This document shows, piece by piece, positions 22,690-23,538 of a DNA stretch of 23,538 bases. The translations under genes were made by a program, and so were the position numbers. Within the stretch, counting starts at the first letter, position 1, and each line of letters begins with the position of its first letter. This stretch comes from an uncultured Collinsella sp. (GTDB taxonomy: Bacteria > Actinomycetota > Coriobacteriia > Coriobacteriales > Coriobacteriaceae). Under the pieces are notes generated by a model. The model saw nothing but the letters and a program-made list of their open reading frames with translations. It was not told the origin of the DNA and made no database searches. The stretch lies in contig URUI01000029.1 in the NCBI GenBank assembly GCA_900551015.1, forward strand, positions 1-23,538. The letters run 5' to 3'.

Positions 22690-22745
22690 TAGTCGTTGGG
22701 GACGTTCTTAAACGTCTAGTCAAACAAGAACGTCCCCAACGACTA
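22690..22745. repeat. Perfect 20-bp palindrome after the HAD gene, REP-like
   Basis: Arms 22690-22709 and 22726-22745 are exact inverted copies around a 16-base loop. The core GTTGGGGACGTTCTT includes the GGGAC motif also present in the palindrome at 14268-14334. It starts five bases after the HAD stop and can fold as a terminator-like hairpin without a T-run. I infer a mobile REP-type element. Confidence 0.7.
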
Positions 22746-22755
22746 CATACAAACA

Positions 22756-22782
22756 TTGTTTGACGGCAGCCGTTCCAAACAA
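22756..22782. other. Hairpin between palindrome and element C
   Basis: TTGTTTG-ACGG pairs with CCGT-tc-CAAACAA: 11 base pairs with a 2-base bulge and a 3-base loop. It is one of four consecutive hairpins filling the 267-base gap between the HAD gene and the cysteine-desulfidase-like gene. Confidence 0.45.
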
Positions 22783-22814
22783 AATAGCGCCACAGGTTGA
22801 GCATAAGTCAGCGA

Positions 22815-22912
22815 AAACGCCCCTAAGCGAGCAATGTGCCTTGAACGAGGAGGGCATAGGCCTTCTGGCCATGCCCGACGATTGAAAGGCAGATTGCCGC
22901 TTAGGGGCGTTT
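22815..22912 (-). repeat. Structured element C (98 nt), related to elements A and B
   Basis: A perfect 15-bp outer stem (22815-22829 with 22898-22912) continues after a single bulge through GCAAT/ATTGC, a one-base mismatch and TGCCTT/AAGGCA. A central hairpin follows (GGGCAT, bulge A, GGCC, loop, GGCCATGCCC). The outer stem sequence is unrelated to A and B. On the minus strand, however, the loop-side segments match: GCC-TT-TCAA-CGTCG and CCTC-TTC-AA-GGCA align with the corresponding segments of A and B. The paired dinucleotide beside GCC is UU/AA here, GU/AC in A and CC/GG in B. It lies 40 bases downstream of the stop of the minus-strand gene ending at 22953. Confidence 0.65.
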
Positions 22913-22925
22913 GCAGCGGCAACTG

Positions 22926-22953
22926 GTTGCGCGGTTTGGTAAAACCGCGCAAC
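22926..22953 (-). terminator. Hairpin at the stop codon of the cysteine-desulfidase-like gene
   Basis: GTTGCGCGGTTT pairs perfectly with AAACCGCGCAAC around a 4-base loop, immediately at the TAG stop (22955-22953). There is no T-run, so it is a possible 3' stabiliser or Rho-assisted stop rather than a classic terminator. Confidence 0.5.
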
Positions 22954-23538
22954 TAACAGACTTGGGTTTTGCCGATCATGATGTTGAGGATCTCGACGTC
23001 GGTATCCTTCATGCCTACACGGCCCACATAGCCCATGCTGGCGATCGTCTCCTCCACCGTATCCTGGATCAGGCCCTCGCCGGCATGGAAGCCGCGGCCT
23101 TGCATGGCCATATCGTGACCCAAAATCGCTGCATCGACAGCAGCCGAAATCTTGGCGGCGCAACTTGCCTTGGCGCCATCGCACACGATGCCGCCCACGT
23201 TACCGAGCGTATTGGAGACCGTAGCACCAATCTGCTCGCGCGTGCCACCGCACAGCCAGGTAATCGCGGCACCAGCACCGCACGCGGCGCAAATAGCACC
23301 GCAAAACGCCGAGAGCGCACCAATATAGCTCTTGATGTGCACGGCAATAAGGTCGGACAGTATCACGGCGCGCACCAGACGCTCGTGGTCGCAGCGCAGG
23401 TAGTCGGCATATTCCATGACGGGCAGCGCGCAGGTAATGCCCTGGTTGCCCGAGCCGCACACAATGGCGACCGGCAGCGCGCAGCCGTTCATACGGGCAT
23501 CGGAGCCGGCGGCCGCACGCGCACGCGCACGGCAGGCG
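22953..23538 (-). CDS. UPF0597 / L-cysteine desulfidase-like protein (C-terminal part, cut by window edge)
   Basis: The reading frame is open to the window edge, giving the last 195 residues of a protein that is normally about 430 long. An ATG at 23492 is internal. Before it the frame already encodes the conserved AAAGSDAR segment, followed by MNGCALPVAIVCGSGNQGIT, the signature of the UPF0597 family (E. coli YhaM/CyuA). CSGSGNQG-like and CDGAKASCAAK (near the middle) carry the Cys that probably bind an Fe-S cluster, as in related serine dehydratases. Known members break down cysteine to pyruvate, ammonia and sulfide. Serine or another beta-substituted amino acid remains possible. The stop codon is embedded in a hairpin. 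Confidence 0.85.
   Translation of the reverse strand, partial: ACRARARAAAGSDARMNGCALPVAIVCGSGNQGITCALPVMEYADYLRCDHERLVRAVILSDLIAVHIKSYIGALSAFCGAICAACGAGAAITWLCGGTREQIGATVSNTLGNVGGIVCDGAKASCAAKISAAVDAAILGHDMAMQGRGFHAGEGLIQDTVEETIASMGYVGRVGMKDTDVEILNIMIGKTQVC

Overview
The window is a gene-dense, GC-rich piece of a bacterial chromosome. The class is most likely Coriobacteriia and the genus perhaps Collinsella. That call is inference from GC content, frequent GTG/TTG starts, lipoprotein and signal-peptide style, and the anaerobic selenium, molybdenum and 2-hydroxyacyl-CoA dehydratase gene content; no marker was searched. There is no phage, IS transposase, CRISPR array or tRNA.

Layout. (i) 1-6060, all minus strand: a probable operon starting at a promoter near 6000. 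It runs from a possible leader peptide through two paralogous 2-hydroxyacyl-CoA dehydratase / double-cubane-cluster type proteins and their ATP-dependent activator to selenium/sulfur genes: selD, yedF, a DUF3343 carrier and a class V aminotransferase (cysteine desulfurase) cut by the window edge. selD has an in-frame UGA at codon 17, the catalytic position, so it is read here as a selenoprotein. (ii) 6162-11577, minus strand: molybdenum genes modC, modB and modA, then a terminator, then mogA and moeA. (iii) 11788-14259, plus strand: a ClC-type antiporter and a lipid kinase. (iv) 14345-18277, minus strand: a GGQ release-factor-like protein, xanthine phosphoribosyltransferase, an MFS transporter and O-acetylhomoserine sulfhydrylase. 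(v) 18508-21610: a C_GCAxxG_C_C protein (+), a YigZ/IMPACT protein (-), RNase P RNA (-) and ribosomal protein S1 (-). (vi) 21927-end: a HAD hydrolase (+), a 267-base gap packed with hairpins, and the 3' part of a cysteine-desulfidase-like gene (-).

How the genes fit together. Regions i and ii look like parts of an anaerobic metal/selenium economy. The dehydratase-like proteins need iron-sulfur clusters and an ATP-driven activator. The desulfurase, DUF3343, YedF and SelD mobilise sulfur or selenium. ModABC, MogA and MoeA supply molybdenum cofactor. Selenium-dependent molybdenum hydroxylases, or selenoproteins made elsewhere in the genome, are plausible customers.

The most unusual signal is a family of three about 100-nt structured elements (3031-3140, 4331-4432, 22815-22912). 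All lie on the minus strand at or just after a stop codon. They share conserved internal-loop bases, while several stem positions change on both sides so that pairing is kept. This looks like a conserved 3'-UTR or intercistronic RNA motif, or an RNA-like mobile repeat. Two other unrelated perfect or near-perfect palindromes (14268-14334, 22690-22745) sit at gene 3' ends and resemble REP-type elements.
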